Shown: positions 16,510 through 25,386, counted from the stretch's first letter. The stretch: 43,298 nucleotides of DNA from Bryobacterales bacterium (GCA_027459465.1 DAIDIH010000200.1:1-43298), one strand, 5' to 3'. The notes: generated by a model not told the origin, from the sequence alone. Numbers and translations are program-made.

Positions 16510-17103
16510 TTAGTTTGACTTAGACTTTGGGGGCGGTGGGTTGCGGGCCGTCGAGAGCTGGCTGGCGATATGGTTGGCAAGGCGGTCAAGGGTCTTCGGC
16601 TGGGTGTCCTTGGGTTTGGCGTAGATGGACCAGATTACGCTGCGGGAATGGCGGTCGACCACGAAGACCATGCCTCGGCCGCGGCTGAAGGTGCTGTAAA
16701 CCGGAGCTTCATTTTCCTTGGTGATCTGTTCGGCCTCGGCTTTGGCGGCAGCGTCTTTCACAGACTCTTCTTCGGATTTCTTCTTTTTGGCCGTGTCCGG
16801 AACGGTGGCCTCCTCCGTCTTGGGGGCTGGCGGCGGAGCCGGTGGCGGGTAGAGGCTTTTCATCGTGTCTTCAAACGCCGCGCCGACGTGGTCCGTGAGA
16901 ACGGCGTCGGCCTTTTGCGGGTCGGTGACAACCTCGAGCACGCCGAGACGGGAAATGGCGTTGGCCAGGTACTGGTCGAAGCCGTTGCTCATCGGGAGCA
17001 GGTAGACGGTCTTAACGGCTTCCAGTTGCGGGTTGGGCGCCTTCGCCGACCCCGCCAGGGCGAGGGAAGCGAGGAGCACAACTGGAAGACAAAACCATTT
17101 CAT
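16510..17103 (-). CDS. exported protein of unknown function
   Basis: 197 residues from ATG 17103. This start gives a standard signal peptide (Met-Lys-Trp followed by a hydrophobic core ending in AGSAKA); the longer frame upstream runs into the divergent glycosyltransferase gene and is discarded. The mature protein starts with a mixed alpha/beta part (AVKTVYLLPMSNGFDQYLAN ... VVTDPQKADAVLTDHVG), resembling the nucleotide-free 'determine function by name LPS/CsgG-like' domains often seen in acidobacterial periplasmic proteins. It continues with a Pro-rich and then Lys/Glu/Ala-rich low-complexity linker, and ends with a second short domain (GMVFVVDRHSRSVIWSIYA). The C-terminus is Pro/Lys rich. 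No enzymatic motif is seen. It is divergent from the 17159 operon with only 55 bp between starts. Confidence 0.7.
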   Translation of the reverse strand: MKWFCLPVVLLASLALAGSAKAPNPQLEAVKTVYLLPMSNGFDQYLANAISRLGVLEVVTDPQKADAVLTDHVGAAFEDTMKSLYPPPAPPPAPKTEEATVPDTAKKKKSEEESVKDAAAKAEAEQITKENEAPVYSTFSRGRGMVFVVDRHSRSVIWSIYAKPKDTQPKTLDRLANHIASQLSTARNPPPPKSKSN

Positions 17104-17158
17104 GACAACATGATAGCTTGAACCCATTCGGCCTGGCTTGGTTCCGGGCGGGGAAGCC

Positions 17159-17836
17159 ATGTACAGGTCCCAGAGCATAACCGTCATCATTCCGTGCCTG
17201 AACGAGGAGCAGGGCATCGAGAGCGTGTTGCGCCGGATGCCGGAGTTCGTCGATCAGGTGATCGTAGTGGACAACGGCTCGACGGACCGGACGAGCGAAG
17301 TGGCAAAGTCGTTCGGCGCGGAAGTGATTCGCGAGCCGGTGCGCGGCTATGGGCGAAGTTACAAGAAAGGCTTCTCCTTCGCCAAGGGCGACCTGATTGT
17401 CACCCTCGACGGCGATCACAGTTATCCGCCCGACGCGATTTCATACCTGATCGAAGCGTTTCTCCACTTAGAAGTAGACTTTCTCAACGCCTCGCGCTTT
17501 CCGGTGCGCGACAAGCGGGCGATGAGCTGGAAGCACAAGTTCGGCAACTGGGTGTTGTCGCTGGCGATGTCGCTTCTGTACTTTCAGTGGGTGCGGGATT
17601 CGCAGTCCGGGATGTGGGTGTTCAAGCGGTCGATTCTGAAAGATATGCGGCTCATCTCCGACGGGATGGCGTTTTCCGAGGAGATAAAGATCGAGGCGCT
17701 GCGAAACCGGGCGATCCGGTTCGCCGAGATTTCCATTTTGTACTCGTCACGGCTGGGGGAGATCAAGCTGAACCCGTGGCGCGACGGGTTTTACAACTTG
17801 TGGTTCCTCGTGAGGAAGCGGTTCGACCGTGGATAA
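17159..17836 (+). CDS. GT2 glycosyltransferase, dolichyl-phosphate-mannose-synthase-like
   Basis: 225 residues from ATG 17159, preceded by GGGGAAG. It is a single GT-A domain with no added membrane helices: ITVIIPCLNEEQGIESVL, VIVVDNGSTDRTSEV, the DxD-like TLDGDHSYPPDA, and RDSQSGMWVFKR followed by FSEEIKIEALRN, the typical end of the DPM1/polyprenyl-phosphate glycosyltransferase group. It probably moves a sugar from a nucleotide donor to polyprenyl phosphate, or acts early in glycan assembly. It heads five co-directional glycosyltransferase genes with overlapping or nearly touching ends. Confidence 0.88.
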   Translation: MYRSQSITVIIPCLNEEQGIESVLRRMPEFVDQVIVVDNGSTDRTSEVAKSFGAEVIREPVRGYGRSYKKGFSFAKGDLIVTLDGDHSYPPDAISYLIEAFLHLEVDFLNASRFPVRDKRAMSWKHKFGNWVLSLAMSLLYFQWVRDSQSGMWVFKRSILKDMRLISDGMAFSEEIKIEALRNRAIRFAEISILYSSRLGEIKLNPWRDGFYNLWFLVRKRFDRG

Positions 17837-18803
17837 GAGAAGCGTTTCGATCGTGATTCCGAACTGGAACCGGCGGGCGCTGCTCGTGCGTCTGCTGGAG
17901 AGGCTGGCGGCACAGACGCGGCGGCCGGAAGAAGTGCTGGTGGTGGACAACGGCAGCACGGACGGTAGCGCGGAGGCGGCGGGGGCGCTTGGGGCGAGGG
18001 TGATCGAAATGGGCACGAACGCCGGCTTCGCGCGGGCGGTGAACCGCGGTGTGGGCGAGACGTCGGGCGCCTGGATCGGCGTGGTGAACAACGACATCGA
18101 GCCGCGGGAGGACTGGCTGGAGCGGCTGCTGGCCGGGACGGGCGACGCATGGTTCGCCACGGGAAAAATCCTGAGCGAGGGCGCGCCGGCTCGGATTGAC
18201 GGTGCCTGGGACGCGTTGGCGCGGAGCGGCTGCGCGTGCCGGTGCGGCTGGGGGGCCGACGACGGTTCGCGATGGAGCGAGCGGCGGCGGATCCGGATGG
18301 CTCCGCTGACGGCGGCACTGGTGCGGAGGGCGGCGTTCGAGCGGGTGGGCATGTTGGACGAACGGTTCGAGTCTTATTTAGAAGATGTGGACTTCGGGCT
18401 GCGGTGCGCGTTGGCCGGACTGGACGGCGTTTACGTGCCGGAGGCGGTGGCCTGGCACCGCGGAAGCGCCACGCTGGGGGCGTGGAGCCCGGCGATGGTG
18501 CGGTTGATAGCCCGGAACCAGGTGCTGCTGGTGGCGAAACATTTTTCGGCGAAATGTCTGATGCGAAACGCCTGGGCGGTGCTTACGGGACAAGCGCTGT
18601 GGGGGGTGCTCGCTCTGCGGCATAGGACCGGTTTGGCGTATCTTAGGGGCAAGTGGGAAGGGATGCGGCGGTTCCGGTCGTGGCGTGAGGCAGGCCGCTC
18701 GGAGTTGGAGGGAATTCTCGCGGAAAGCGAGGCTGAGATTCGGGACTTGGCTCGCGAAGGCGGGTTTGGCTGGTATTGGAGGCTGTACTGCGCGCTGACT
18801 TGA
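17829..18803 (+). CDS. GT2 glycosyltransferase (rhamnosyltransferase-like)
   Basis: 324 residues from GTG 17829, overlapping the previous stop by 8 nt. A GT-A domain covers the first ~230 residues: VSIVIPNWNRRALLVRLL, VLVVDNGSTDGSAEA, the DxD-equivalent GVVNNDIEPRED, and ESYLEDVDFGLRCALAG, which fits the WbbL-type Glu-Asp-x-Asp motif of inverting rhamnosyl/hexosyltransferases. The last ~90 residues are amphipathic and probably sit against the membrane. A CACRCGWG stretch at about 134-141 has three cysteines close together, unusual for the family. The sugar donor is not predictable. Confidence 0.87.
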   Translation: MDKRSVSIVIPNWNRRALLVRLLERLAAQTRRPEEVLVVDNGSTDGSAEAAGALGARVIEMGTNAGFARAVNRGVGETSGAWIGVVNNDIEPREDWLERLLAGTGDAWFATGKILSEGAPARIDGAWDALARSGCACRCGWGADDGSRWSERRRIRMAPLTAALVRRAAFERVGMLDERFESYLEDVDFGLRCALAGLDGVYVPEAVAWHRGSATLGAWSPAMVRLIARNQVLLVAKHFSAKCLMRNAWAVLTGQALWGVLALRHRTGLAYLRGKWEGMRRFRSWREAGRSELEGILAESEAEIRDLAREGGFGWYWRLYCALT

Positions 18804-19777
18804 GCGTTGTCGCGGTGGTGGTCTGTTACCGCTCGGCGGAGGTGCTCGAGAATTGTCTTCGCTCGCTGGACGGCATGCCCGTCGTGGTCGTGGACAACGG
18901 CAGCGGAGACGATGCGGTCGAGATCGCGCGCCGGTTCCCCGGCGTCGAGGCCATCGCGAATCAAGAAAATCGCGGGTTCGCAGCGGCGGTGAACCAGGCG
19001 GTGGCCGGGCGCGCCGAAGAGTATGTCATGCTGGTGAACCCGGACGTCGAGATCGAGGGAGACGCATGCGCGCTGGCGCGCGCCTGCCGCGAGTCGGGGG
19101 CCGGCATCGCGGGCGGACAACTGAAGAACGCCGACGGTTCCGCGCAGTGGGGATTTTCCGTGCGCCGATTTCCCACACCGGCCACGCTCGCCTTCGAGGC
19201 GATGGGGTGGAACCGCGCGTTTCCCGGAAACCCGGTCAACCGGGCGTACCGTTACCTGGACCGCAACCCCCGGCAGGCCGGGGAAGTGGATCAACCGGCC
19301 GGAGCGTTCCTCGTATTCCGGCGCTCGCTGTGGGAAAAGCTCGGTGGCTTCGACGAAGCGTTCTATCCGGCGTGGTTTGAAGACGTGGATTTCTGCCTGC
19401 GGGCGCGGCAGGCGGGAGCGAAAATTGTTTACGCGCCGGAGGAGGCGGCGCGGCACCTGGGCGGGCACAGTTTTCAGACGCTCGATTGGGAAACCCGCGA
19501 ACTGCGCTGGTATGTTAGCCTTATGAGGTACGCGTCCAAGCACTTCCGGCCATCCGGACGAAGGCGTTTGGCGGCAGGCCTCGTGGCCGGCGCCATGGTC
19601 CGGATGATCCTATCTTCATGCCGGAGGGCAAGTCTCAAGCCGATTCCGTTGTATAGCGAAGTGATTCGGCTGGCTTATCTTACTCTCTGGAAGGGAGGCG
19701 GCGGAAGCGAGGTGGGAATGCTGGACGAAGTGGAGCAGCGGAAACTAGGAAACGATACGCGCCTGCATGTCTTATAA
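18776..19777 (+). CDS. GT2 glycosyltransferase (WbbL-like)
   Basis: 333 residues from TTG 18776, or 325 from TTG 18800, which overlaps the upstream stop as TTGA; the choice is open. It has a GT-A fold: VVAVVVCYRSAEVLENCL, VVVVDNGSGDDAVEI, NRGFAAAVNQAV, the donor-site LVNPDVEIEGD, and FYPAWFEDVDFCLRARQAG. This matches WbbL/rhamnosyltransferases that act on lipid-linked oligosaccharides on the cytoplasmic face of the inner membrane. The C-terminal ~80 residues contain one hydrophobic stretch (LAAGLVAGAMVRMIL). It overlaps its neighbours on both sides, so the order of genes is likely fixed by coupled translation. Confidence 0.87.
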   Translation: MEAVLRADLSVVAVVVCYRSAEVLENCLRSLDGMPVVVVDNGSGDDAVEIARRFPGVEAIANQENRGFAAAVNQAVAGRAEEYVMLVNPDVEIEGDACALARACRESGAGIAGGQLKNADGSAQWGFSVRRFPTPATLAFEAMGWNRAFPGNPVNRAYRYLDRNPRQAGEVDQPAGAFLVFRRSLWEKLGGFDEAFYPAWFEDVDFCLRARQAGAKIVYAPEEAARHLGGHSFQTLDWETRELRWYVSLMRYASKHFRPSGRRRLAAGLVAGAMVRMILSSCRRASLKPIPLYSEVIRLAYLTLWKGGGGSEVGMLDEVEQRKLGNDTRLHVL

Positions 19778-20816
19778 CGATCGGGTTTCCGTCACCATCG
19801 TGACGTATAACAGCGGCCGCTTTATCAAGCGATGCCTCGAGTCGGTACTGGCTCAGAAGTACGCGAATAAGGAAATTCTGGTCATCGACAACGCGTCGAC
19901 CGACGGAACCGTCGACATACTCGAACAGTTCGAGGACCGCTGCCACATTGTCTATAACGATGAGAACCGCGGGTTTGCGGCGGCGCAGAATCAGGCCATC
20001 GCGCTCGGCAACGGCGCCTGGGTGCTCACTCTGAACCCGGACGTGCTGCTTCTGCCCGGTTTTATCGAATCGTTGATGGAGGCCGGGCAACTGGACCCGA
20101 AGGTCGGCTCGGTCTGCGGGAAACTGCTCACCATCCGCTCGAACTTCGATCTCCCGGACAAGCCGCTGGTGGATTCCACCGGGATTTACTTCACCCCGAT
20201 GCTGCGGCACCTCGACCGCGGAAGCCAGGAAGTGGACAACGGCCACTACACGCAATACGAGTATGTGTTCGGCGCGACAGCGGCGGCGGCGCTCTACCGG
20301 CGGCGGATGATCGAGGACATTTCGGTGGACGGGGAATTTTTCGACTCCGACTTCTTTGTCTACCGCGAGGACGCCGACGTGGCCTGGCGGGCGCAACTAC
20401 TGGGCTGGCGCTGCCTCTACACGCCCCACGCGCGCGGCTACCACGTGCGCAATGTTCTGCCGGGCAACCGGCGCGCGCTGCCTCCCGAGATCAACATGCA
20501 CTCGGTCAAGAACCGGTTCCTGATGCGCGCCAAGAACATGAGCGGCGACCTGTACTTGCGCAACTGGCTGTCGATCACCTGGCGCGACACGCTGGTTCTG
20601 GGAGCGTGCCTGCTGAACGAGTGGAGTTCGCTGAAGGCGTTTCCGTTCGTGTTCCGGAATTGGAAGCGGCTGATGGCGAAGCGGCGCGAGATCATGCGGC
20701 GCAAGCGCGCCGACGACGCCTACATCGCAAGCTGGTTCGCCTATGAACCGGTGAGCCGGCCGGCGCAAAAGCTGGTGGGGCGAACGGCGCAGCGGACGCG
20801 GGCGGCCCGAGGTTAG
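19767..20816 (+). CDS. GT2 glycosyltransferase
   Basis: 349 residues from ATG 19767, overlapping the previous gene by 11 nt. The GT-A motifs are complete: VSVTIVTYNSGRFIKRCL, ILVIDNASTDGTVDIL, NRGFAAAQNQAI, TLNPDVLLLPG, and FFVYREDADVAWRAQLLGW. The C-terminal ~100 residues are basic (RLMAKRREIMRRKRADD) with an amphipathic stretch, suggesting peripheral attachment to the inner membrane. It is a paralogue of the preceding two transferases and probably adds a different sugar of the same repeat unit. Confidence 0.88.
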   Translation: MSYNDRVSVTIVTYNSGRFIKRCLESVLAQKYANKEILVIDNASTDGTVDILEQFEDRCHIVYNDENRGFAAAQNQAIALGNGAWVLTLNPDVLLLPGFIESLMEAGQLDPKVGSVCGKLLTIRSNFDLPDKPLVDSTGIYFTPMLRHLDRGSQEVDNGHYTQYEYVFGATAAAALYRRRMIEDISVDGEFFDSDFFVYREDADVAWRAQLLGWRCLYTPHARGYHVRNVLPGNRRALPPEINMHSVKNRFLMRAKNMSGDLYLRNWLSITWRDTLVLGACLLNEWSSLKAFPFVFRNWKRLMAKRREIMRRKRADDAYIASWFAYEPVSRPAQKLVGRTAQRTRAARG

Positions 20817-20836
20817 CCGCGCGAGTTCTTTCGCTG

Positions 20837-21940
20837 ATGTCTGACCGGCTGCGGTTTGCCATTCTGGGCACGCGCGGAATCCCAGCCAGTTACGGAGGAT
20901 TCGAGACCTTCGCCGAGGAGCTTTCCACGCGCCTGGTCGAGCGCGGGCACGAGGTGACTGTGTACTGCCGCGCGCGGGAAGGCGGCGCGGAATATCGCGG
21001 CGTGAAGCGGCGCTGGGCGCCGGCCGTGCGGCACAAGTACATCGAGACGCTGTCGCACACGTTTTTCTCAACCATCGATCTTCTCTTCCACCGCGTGGAT
21101 GCGGCGCTGTACTGCAACGCCGCGAACGCGGTGTTCACTCTCGCCCCGCGAATGGCCGGTGTGCCCGTAGCGCTGAACGTGGACGGGCTCGAGCGCGAAC
21201 GGAAAAAGTGGAACGTGCTCGGAAAGACGTGGTACCGCGTGAGCGAGCGCATGGCCGCCTGGTTTCCTTGCGTGGTGGTGAGCGACGCGCGTGTGATTCA
21301 GAACTACTACCGCGCCACCTACCACAAAGACAGCGTATTTATTCCCTATGGCGCCACCGCGGAGCGAACCGCCGGGCGCGGGACGCTCGATGCGTTGGAC
21401 CTCGAGCCCGGCCGGTACTTCCTTTACGTCAGCCGGATGGAGCCGGAGAACAACGCCCTGCTCGTGCGGGAAAGCTTCGAAAGGGTAGACGGCGCGGTGA
21501 AGTTGGCTCTCATCGGCGACGCACCCTACGCCAGGGAATACATCGAGCGCGTGCGCTCGACCAGCGACAAGCGCATCGTGATGCCGGGCGCGATCTACGG
21601 GCAAGGGTATGCGGAGCTGCAGTCGCACTGTCTGGCTTACGTGCACGCCACCGAGGTAGGCGGAACGCATCCGGCGTTGATCGAGGCGATGGGCCGCGGC
21701 GCGCTCGTGCTGTACCTGCGCACGCCGGAAAACGAGGAAGTGGCCGGCGGGGTCGGCCTCGGGTTCGAGCGCGGCGAGTTGGCGGAGCGGATGCGGCAGG
21801 TGGTCGAAATGAGCCAAGCCGAGCGGGCTGCCTGGGGCGAGCGCGCGGCGGCGCGGGTGCGCGAGCACTATAGCTGGGACGCGGTGACCGACGAGTACGA
21901 AGCGCTTTTGTGCGGCCTCGCCGGCCGGAATAAACGCTGA
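20837..21940 (+). CDS. GT4 glycosyltransferase with N-terminal DUF1972-type domain
   Basis: 367 residues from ATG 20837. The start RLRFAILGTRGIPASYGGFETFAEELSTRL is diagnostic of the DUF1972/GT4 rhamnosyltransferase group. The C-terminal Rossmann domain carries YFLYVSRMEPENN and the donor-binding ATEVGGTHPALIEAMGRG, where the usual EX7E pair appears as Glu-Val-Gly-Gly-Thr-His-Pro-Ala-Leu-Ile-Glu. It has a GT-B fold with a retaining mechanism by family. It is the last gene of the five-gene operon, 20 nt after the previous stop, and is followed by a convergent gene only 16 nt away. I see no strong intrinsic terminator between them. Confidence 0.88.
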   Translation: MSDRLRFAILGTRGIPASYGGFETFAEELSTRLVERGHEVTVYCRAREGGAEYRGVKRRWAPAVRHKYIETLSHTFFSTIDLLFHRVDAALYCNAANAVFTLAPRMAGVPVALNVDGLERERKKWNVLGKTWYRVSERMAAWFPCVVVSDARVIQNYYRATYHKDSVFIPYGATAERTAGRGTLDALDLEPGRYFLYVSRMEPENNALLVRESFERVDGAVKLALIGDAPYAREYIERVRSTSDKRIVMPGAIYGQGYAELQSHCLAYVHATEVGGTHPALIEAMGRGALVLYLRTPENEEVAGGVGLGFERGELAERMRQVVEMSQAERAAWGERAAARVREHYSWDAVTDEYEALLCGLAGRNKR

Positions 21941-21956
21941 TCCGCCGATTGCTTGA

Positions 21957-22853
21957 TTAACGCCGCCGCTGGGAAAACAGCCACGTCACGAGATCCGGCT
22001 CAGCCGTAAAAATGTGCTGCCAGCAGGCGTCGTCGTGGCCGGCTCCTGGGACTTCGGTGACGCGGGGAACGGCGCCAGCGTGAAACAAGTCGAAGGAGAG
22101 CAGCAAGGTTTGAAGGTGCGATATGGTGCGGTCCTGGCCGCAGTGAAAGATCCAGACCGGCGCGGAGGCGAATTTCCCGCGAGTTGCGGGATCGTCTACT
22201 TCGTCCAGCAGGTCGCTGGGAAGACGGCCGGAAGCCGCTACGCCGGCGGCGAAAAAATCCGGGTGCATGTCGAGTAAATCCCACAGTCCGGTTGCGCCGC
22301 CACCCTGCCCGACGATGTAAATTCGCTTGGGGTCGATGGAGTAGTGGGACGTCAGACCGAGGACCAGATCGAAGCTCTCGGCCAACCGTATCGACGGGCC
22401 GCCGTCCGGATCGTCGTCGTCGAAAATGTTAGGTGGGAAGTCCCACATCGCGCCGCCGGAGAAGCTGAGCATGCCGGCGCGTTCTGGAGCCACAACAAAG
22501 CAAGGGTGGGAGGCCTGTACCTGCGGCTCGACCCAGAGCCGCGCGCCCCAACGGTTCGAGCCGGAAATCTGCGGCGTGTCGCCCGCTCGATGGCGGAATT
22601 TATTCACTGAGGGCGTGTCGTCATCGAGCCAGAGGATCAGCGGATAGCGTTCATTCGCGGCGGTTTTGGGAATGAAAAGTGCGTAACGAAGAGTTTGCTT
22701 CGCGCCCCATTCGAAACCCGTGCCACGCGGCTTGTACTCATCCTTCGTGAATGGGGCCGGATCATCGCCGCTGAACGACGGGAGGCAGAGAAACAGAGAT
22801 GCCAGCGCGATGCGCGACGGGTTCAACGTGGTCCGCTCCGTTCGTTCCATCAT
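21957..22853 (-). CDS. esterase/PHB-depolymerase-like alpha/beta-hydrolase, nucleophile replaced
   Basis: 298 residues from ATG 22853 (a second Met follows). The frame is open for another ~900 nt upstream, but that part is antisense to alanine racemase. Residues 12-30 are a signal peptide, so the protein is exported. The fold signals of secreted esterases are present: TLRYALFIPKTAANERYPLILWLDDDT, SIDPKRIYIVGQGGGATGLWDLL, VWIFHCGQDRTI (Asp241) and GAGHDD (His273). At the nucleophile elbow, where related enzymes have G-x-S-x-G, the sequence reads G-Q-G-G-G (182-186), so residue 184 is Gly and the catalytic Ser is missing. It may be a pseudoenzyme that binds rather than cleaves. It is divergent from alr with 39 bp between the two starts. 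Confidence 0.8.
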   Translation of the reverse strand: MMERTERTTLNPSRIALASLFLCLPSFSGDDPAPFTKDEYKPRGTGFEWGAKQTLRYALFIPKTAANERYPLILWLDDDTPSVNKFRHRAGDTPQISGSNRWGARLWVEPQVQASHPCFVVAPERAGMLSFSGGAMWDFPPNIFDDDDPDGGPSIRLAESFDLVLGLTSHYSIDPKRIYIVGQGGGATGLWDLLDMHPDFFAAGVAASGRLPSDLLDEVDDPATRGKFASAPVWIFHCGQDRTISHLQTLLLSFDLFHAGAVPRVTEVPGAGHDDACWQHIFTAEPDLVTWLFSQRRR

Positions 22854-22892
22854 AAGTCCAGGCGGGCGGCGCGGCGCGGGTAGCATGAAAGG

Positions 22893-24029
22893 ATGTGGGA
22901 CGTGCCGATGCGTTGTTGGATCGAGGTGTCGCTGGGGCGGATCGCGGCCAACTACGACGCACTGCGCGAGGCGGTGAACGGCGAGGCCGAGGTGATGGCC
23001 GTGGTGAAGGCTGACGCCTACCGGCACGGCGCGGTGGAGGTCTCGCGGACCCTCGAGGGGCGCGGCGCACGGTGGCTCGCCGTTTCGAGCGTCGAAGAAG
23101 GCGTGACACTGCGCGAGGCGGGCATCGGCGCGCGGATCCTGGTAATGGCTGACTTTCTGCCCGGCGAGCGCGAGGCGCTGCTGGACTACGGCTTGACGCC
23201 GGTGATCCATACGTTGGCCGATGTATCGGCGTGGGAGCGTCTGGCCGAGGCCCGAGGCGTGGAGCGGGCGCCCTATCACTTGAAGATCGACAGCGGCATG
23301 GGGCGTCTGGGTACGCGAGCGGGCTCGGAGGAGATCGCGGAGGCGGTGCGTACGGCGCGGCGGGCGCGGCTGGAAGGCCTGATGACGCACTTTGCTTCGG
23401 CGGCTAACTACGAAAGCACCCAGACAGAGGAGCAGATCGCGCAGTTCGAGCAAGTGCGGCGCGGGCTGGCAGACGCCGGGATCGTTCCCGAGTTTGTGCA
23501 CCTGGCCAGCAGCATTCCGGTAGCTTACGCGCGGCGCGAAGCTTGGGGAAAGATGGTGCGCCCCGGACACGCGGTTTACGGCTACGTGTCGCCGCTGGTG
23601 CGAGGCGTGGGCCCGGCGAAACTGCTGAAAGTGTCGCCGGCGCTGGCGTGGAAGGCGTCGGTGGTGGCGGTGAAGGACCTGCCGGCCGGCGCGCGCGTCG
23701 GCTACGGCGGCATGTACCGCACGCCCGCGCCGATGCGGATCGGCGTTCTCGCCGCCGGCTACGCGGACGGCATTCCGCACCGCTTGTCGAACCGGGGCCG
23801 GGTGATCGCCGGCGGCAAGTACGCTGCGATCCTGGGCGCGGTGTCGATGGACCTGACGACCATCGACCTGACCCAGGCGCCCCAGCTTAAGCCTGGCGAC
23901 GCCGTGACGCTGCTGGGCGAAGAAGGCGACGCGCGCATCGACGCCCAGCAGATCGCCCGGACGGCCGGCACCATCTCCTACAGCGTCCTCTGCGGCATCA
24001 GCGCGCGGGTGAAGCGGGTGTATGTATGA
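22893..24029 (+). CDS. alr: alanine racemase
   Basis: 378 residues from ATG 22893, with GAAAGG close upstream. A PLP-dependent fold III enzyme converting L-Ala to D-Ala for peptidoglycan. The PLP lysine is Lys39 in AVVKADAYRHG. The substrate-contacting KIDSGMGRLG follows, then RPGHAVYGY and the GYGGMYRT segment (about 270-277) that provides the catalytic tyrosine from the other subunit. GYADGIPHRLSN and GAVSMDLTTIDL complete the C-terminal beta domain. The length is normal for the family. It sits alone between polysaccharide genes and a small ORF; context adds nothing beyond a general cell-envelope theme. Confidence 0.97.
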   Translation: MWDVPMRCWIEVSLGRIAANYDALREAVNGEAEVMAVVKADAYRHGAVEVSRTLEGRGARWLAVSSVEEGVTLREAGIGARILVMADFLPGEREALLDYGLTPVIHTLADVSAWERLAEARGVERAPYHLKIDSGMGRLGTRAGSEEIAEAVRTARRARLEGLMTHFASAANYESTQTEEQIAQFEQVRRGLADAGIVPEFVHLASSIPVAYARREAWGKMVRPGHAVYGYVSPLVRGVGPAKLLKVSPALAWKASVVAVKDLPAGARVGYGGMYRTPAPMRIGVLAAGYADGIPHRLSNRGRVIAGGKYAAILGAVSMDLTTIDLTQAPQLKPGDAVTLLGEEGDARIDAQQIARTAGTISYSVLCGISARVKRVYV

Positions 24030-24043
24030 AGGTAGGAGGCGAG

Positions 24044-24217
24044 ATGTCGTACGACAAGAAGAAAGCTACGCCCCGGATGCAGGCGCCCCGAATACGGACG
24101 CCAATGATGCATGACGTATACCAGCGGCTGCGCGCGCTTCGCCGCTCAGAGCCGCACGCCAACGATGTGCCGCGGCGGCGGGAGAAAGTGCAGGGGAGAC
24201 GAAGGGACCGCGGATAA
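24044..24217 (+). CDS. small basic protein, 57 residues, unknown
   Basis: ATG 24044 has an ideal AGGAGG (24034-24039) four bases upstream, stronger than most in this window, and follows alr by 14 nt. An earlier in-frame ATG at 24026 overlaps the alr stop as ATGA but has no binding site. The product is very basic (many Arg/Lys, for example RRREKVQGRRRDRG at the end), has no hydrophobic segment, and could bind nucleic acid. There is no family recognition and the sequence is low in complexity, so translation is likely but function is unknown. It converges on the broken zincin gene. Confidence 0.4.
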   Translation: MSYDKKKATPRMQAPRIRTPMMHDVYQRLRALRRSEPHANDVPRRREKVQGRRRDRG

Positions 24218-24259
24218 GCCGCCTCTACGGTACAAAGTGTCCGACGGCTGAGCAAGCGC

Positions 24260-25386
24260 TTACACCCCTGGCGCGTGAATCGCCCACTCGCTCAGATAAA
24301 GAAACTCGCCCGTCAGGGCGCCCAGAGCTTCCCACGCCGTCACGTAGTGCCAGTTCAGCGTCGTCATGCCGTCGCTCATCATGCTCGAGGTGTGCCAGGG
24401 AAACGTCGGGCCGATCAACCTGGCGCGGGCGACGAGCTTGTTGTAGTTTTTCTTGACGATCAGCTTGGGCCCGGTGTCGGGGTTCTCGTACTCGTCCGGC
24501 AGGCCGATCATGTGGCCGAATTCGTGGGCGGCCACGTTGTACTCGAACTCCCGCTGGCCAAGCGCGAAACTGGCTTCGAACTCGCGGTCGATGCGAACCT
24601 CCACCGCACACTTCCCGCTGCCTACTTCCGGGACGATGATGATCGGGTTCTTGAGATTCGCGGACTTAAGCACGCCCTCCACCGCTTCGGCGCGGCGGCG
24701 GCCCAGCAGCGAGGGTTCACTGAGCTTGGTGAATCCCTTCAACAGCACCAAAATCGGGTGCGAGCCGGGCAACTGGCGGTTGGCGGCGGTCACGAAGTTG
24801 CGCAGCACAGTGGCAAGCGCGGATGGTTCGGTCGAGGAGTCGCCGAACGGAAGATTGGCGTAGGGCACAGACGGCCGGCCGGTGAGGATCTCCGCCCCGC
24901 AGGCGCGGAGGGCGTTTTCCAAAAATTCCCGGTCGTTTCCGGCCGTGAGCAGACCCCGACCGTGTGGTTGAATTCGCGCGTCTGGAAATCGCGCAGCTCA
25001 AGGCGGTCCGTTGCGCCGGGGCTTTCCACCTGGTTCATCGACACGAAACCGCGGCACTCGCGCCCGTGGGGATTCTTCTTGGCCTTCTCATCTTCATGGC
25101 TGACGATCATCTTGAAATGGGAATTGCCGCCGCCGATCTCGACCGAAAAAACCGGCCTCACGACAATGTCGGTCCAGCCATGGCGCGTGCAACGAAACGT
25201 GCAGCGGCCCCTCCAGTACACCGGCACGCTCTCGATGAGATTACGGCGGATGGTCTCCTGCTCGTCGCTGCGGAAGCTTTCGAAGAAGCCGCCGCCAAAG
25301 GTCGGGCAGAGGCGGACGGTGATGTCGAGAATGCCCGTGCGCGGGCTGTAAGAACAGTCGAATTTTCCCCGCGCCGTCGAGGGCAC
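24260..25386 (-). pseudogene. OmpA-like/zincin (HExxH) protein gene, frameshifted
   Basis: Two adjacent frames together encode one protein. From GTG 25386 the first frame reads naturally to ...TREFNHTVG near 24955. The sense then continues in the neighbouring frame as GLLTAGNDREFLENALRACG and on to the stop at 24260. The switch coincides with a run of four C (24954-24957, plus strand); a fifth base would restore ...HTVGGLLTAG. The second part contains an OmpA-C-like stretch (HPILVLLKGFTKLSEPSLLG then RRAEAVEGVL) and a zinc-protease motif HEFGHMIGLPDEYE (HExxHxxGxxDE) near 24500-24530. The N-terminus is also doubtful: a TAA at 25405-25407 lies seven codons before the GTG, with FEQKCF between them. 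It may be a real decayed gene or a sequencing error. An intact copy would be a periplasmic or secreted metallopeptidase-like protein. Confidence 0.65.

Noticed and set aside
22854..23780. Upstream extension of the esterase-like frame (minus strand)
   Set aside because: It is antisense to alanine racemase and lacks protein character; the signal peptide begins at 22853.
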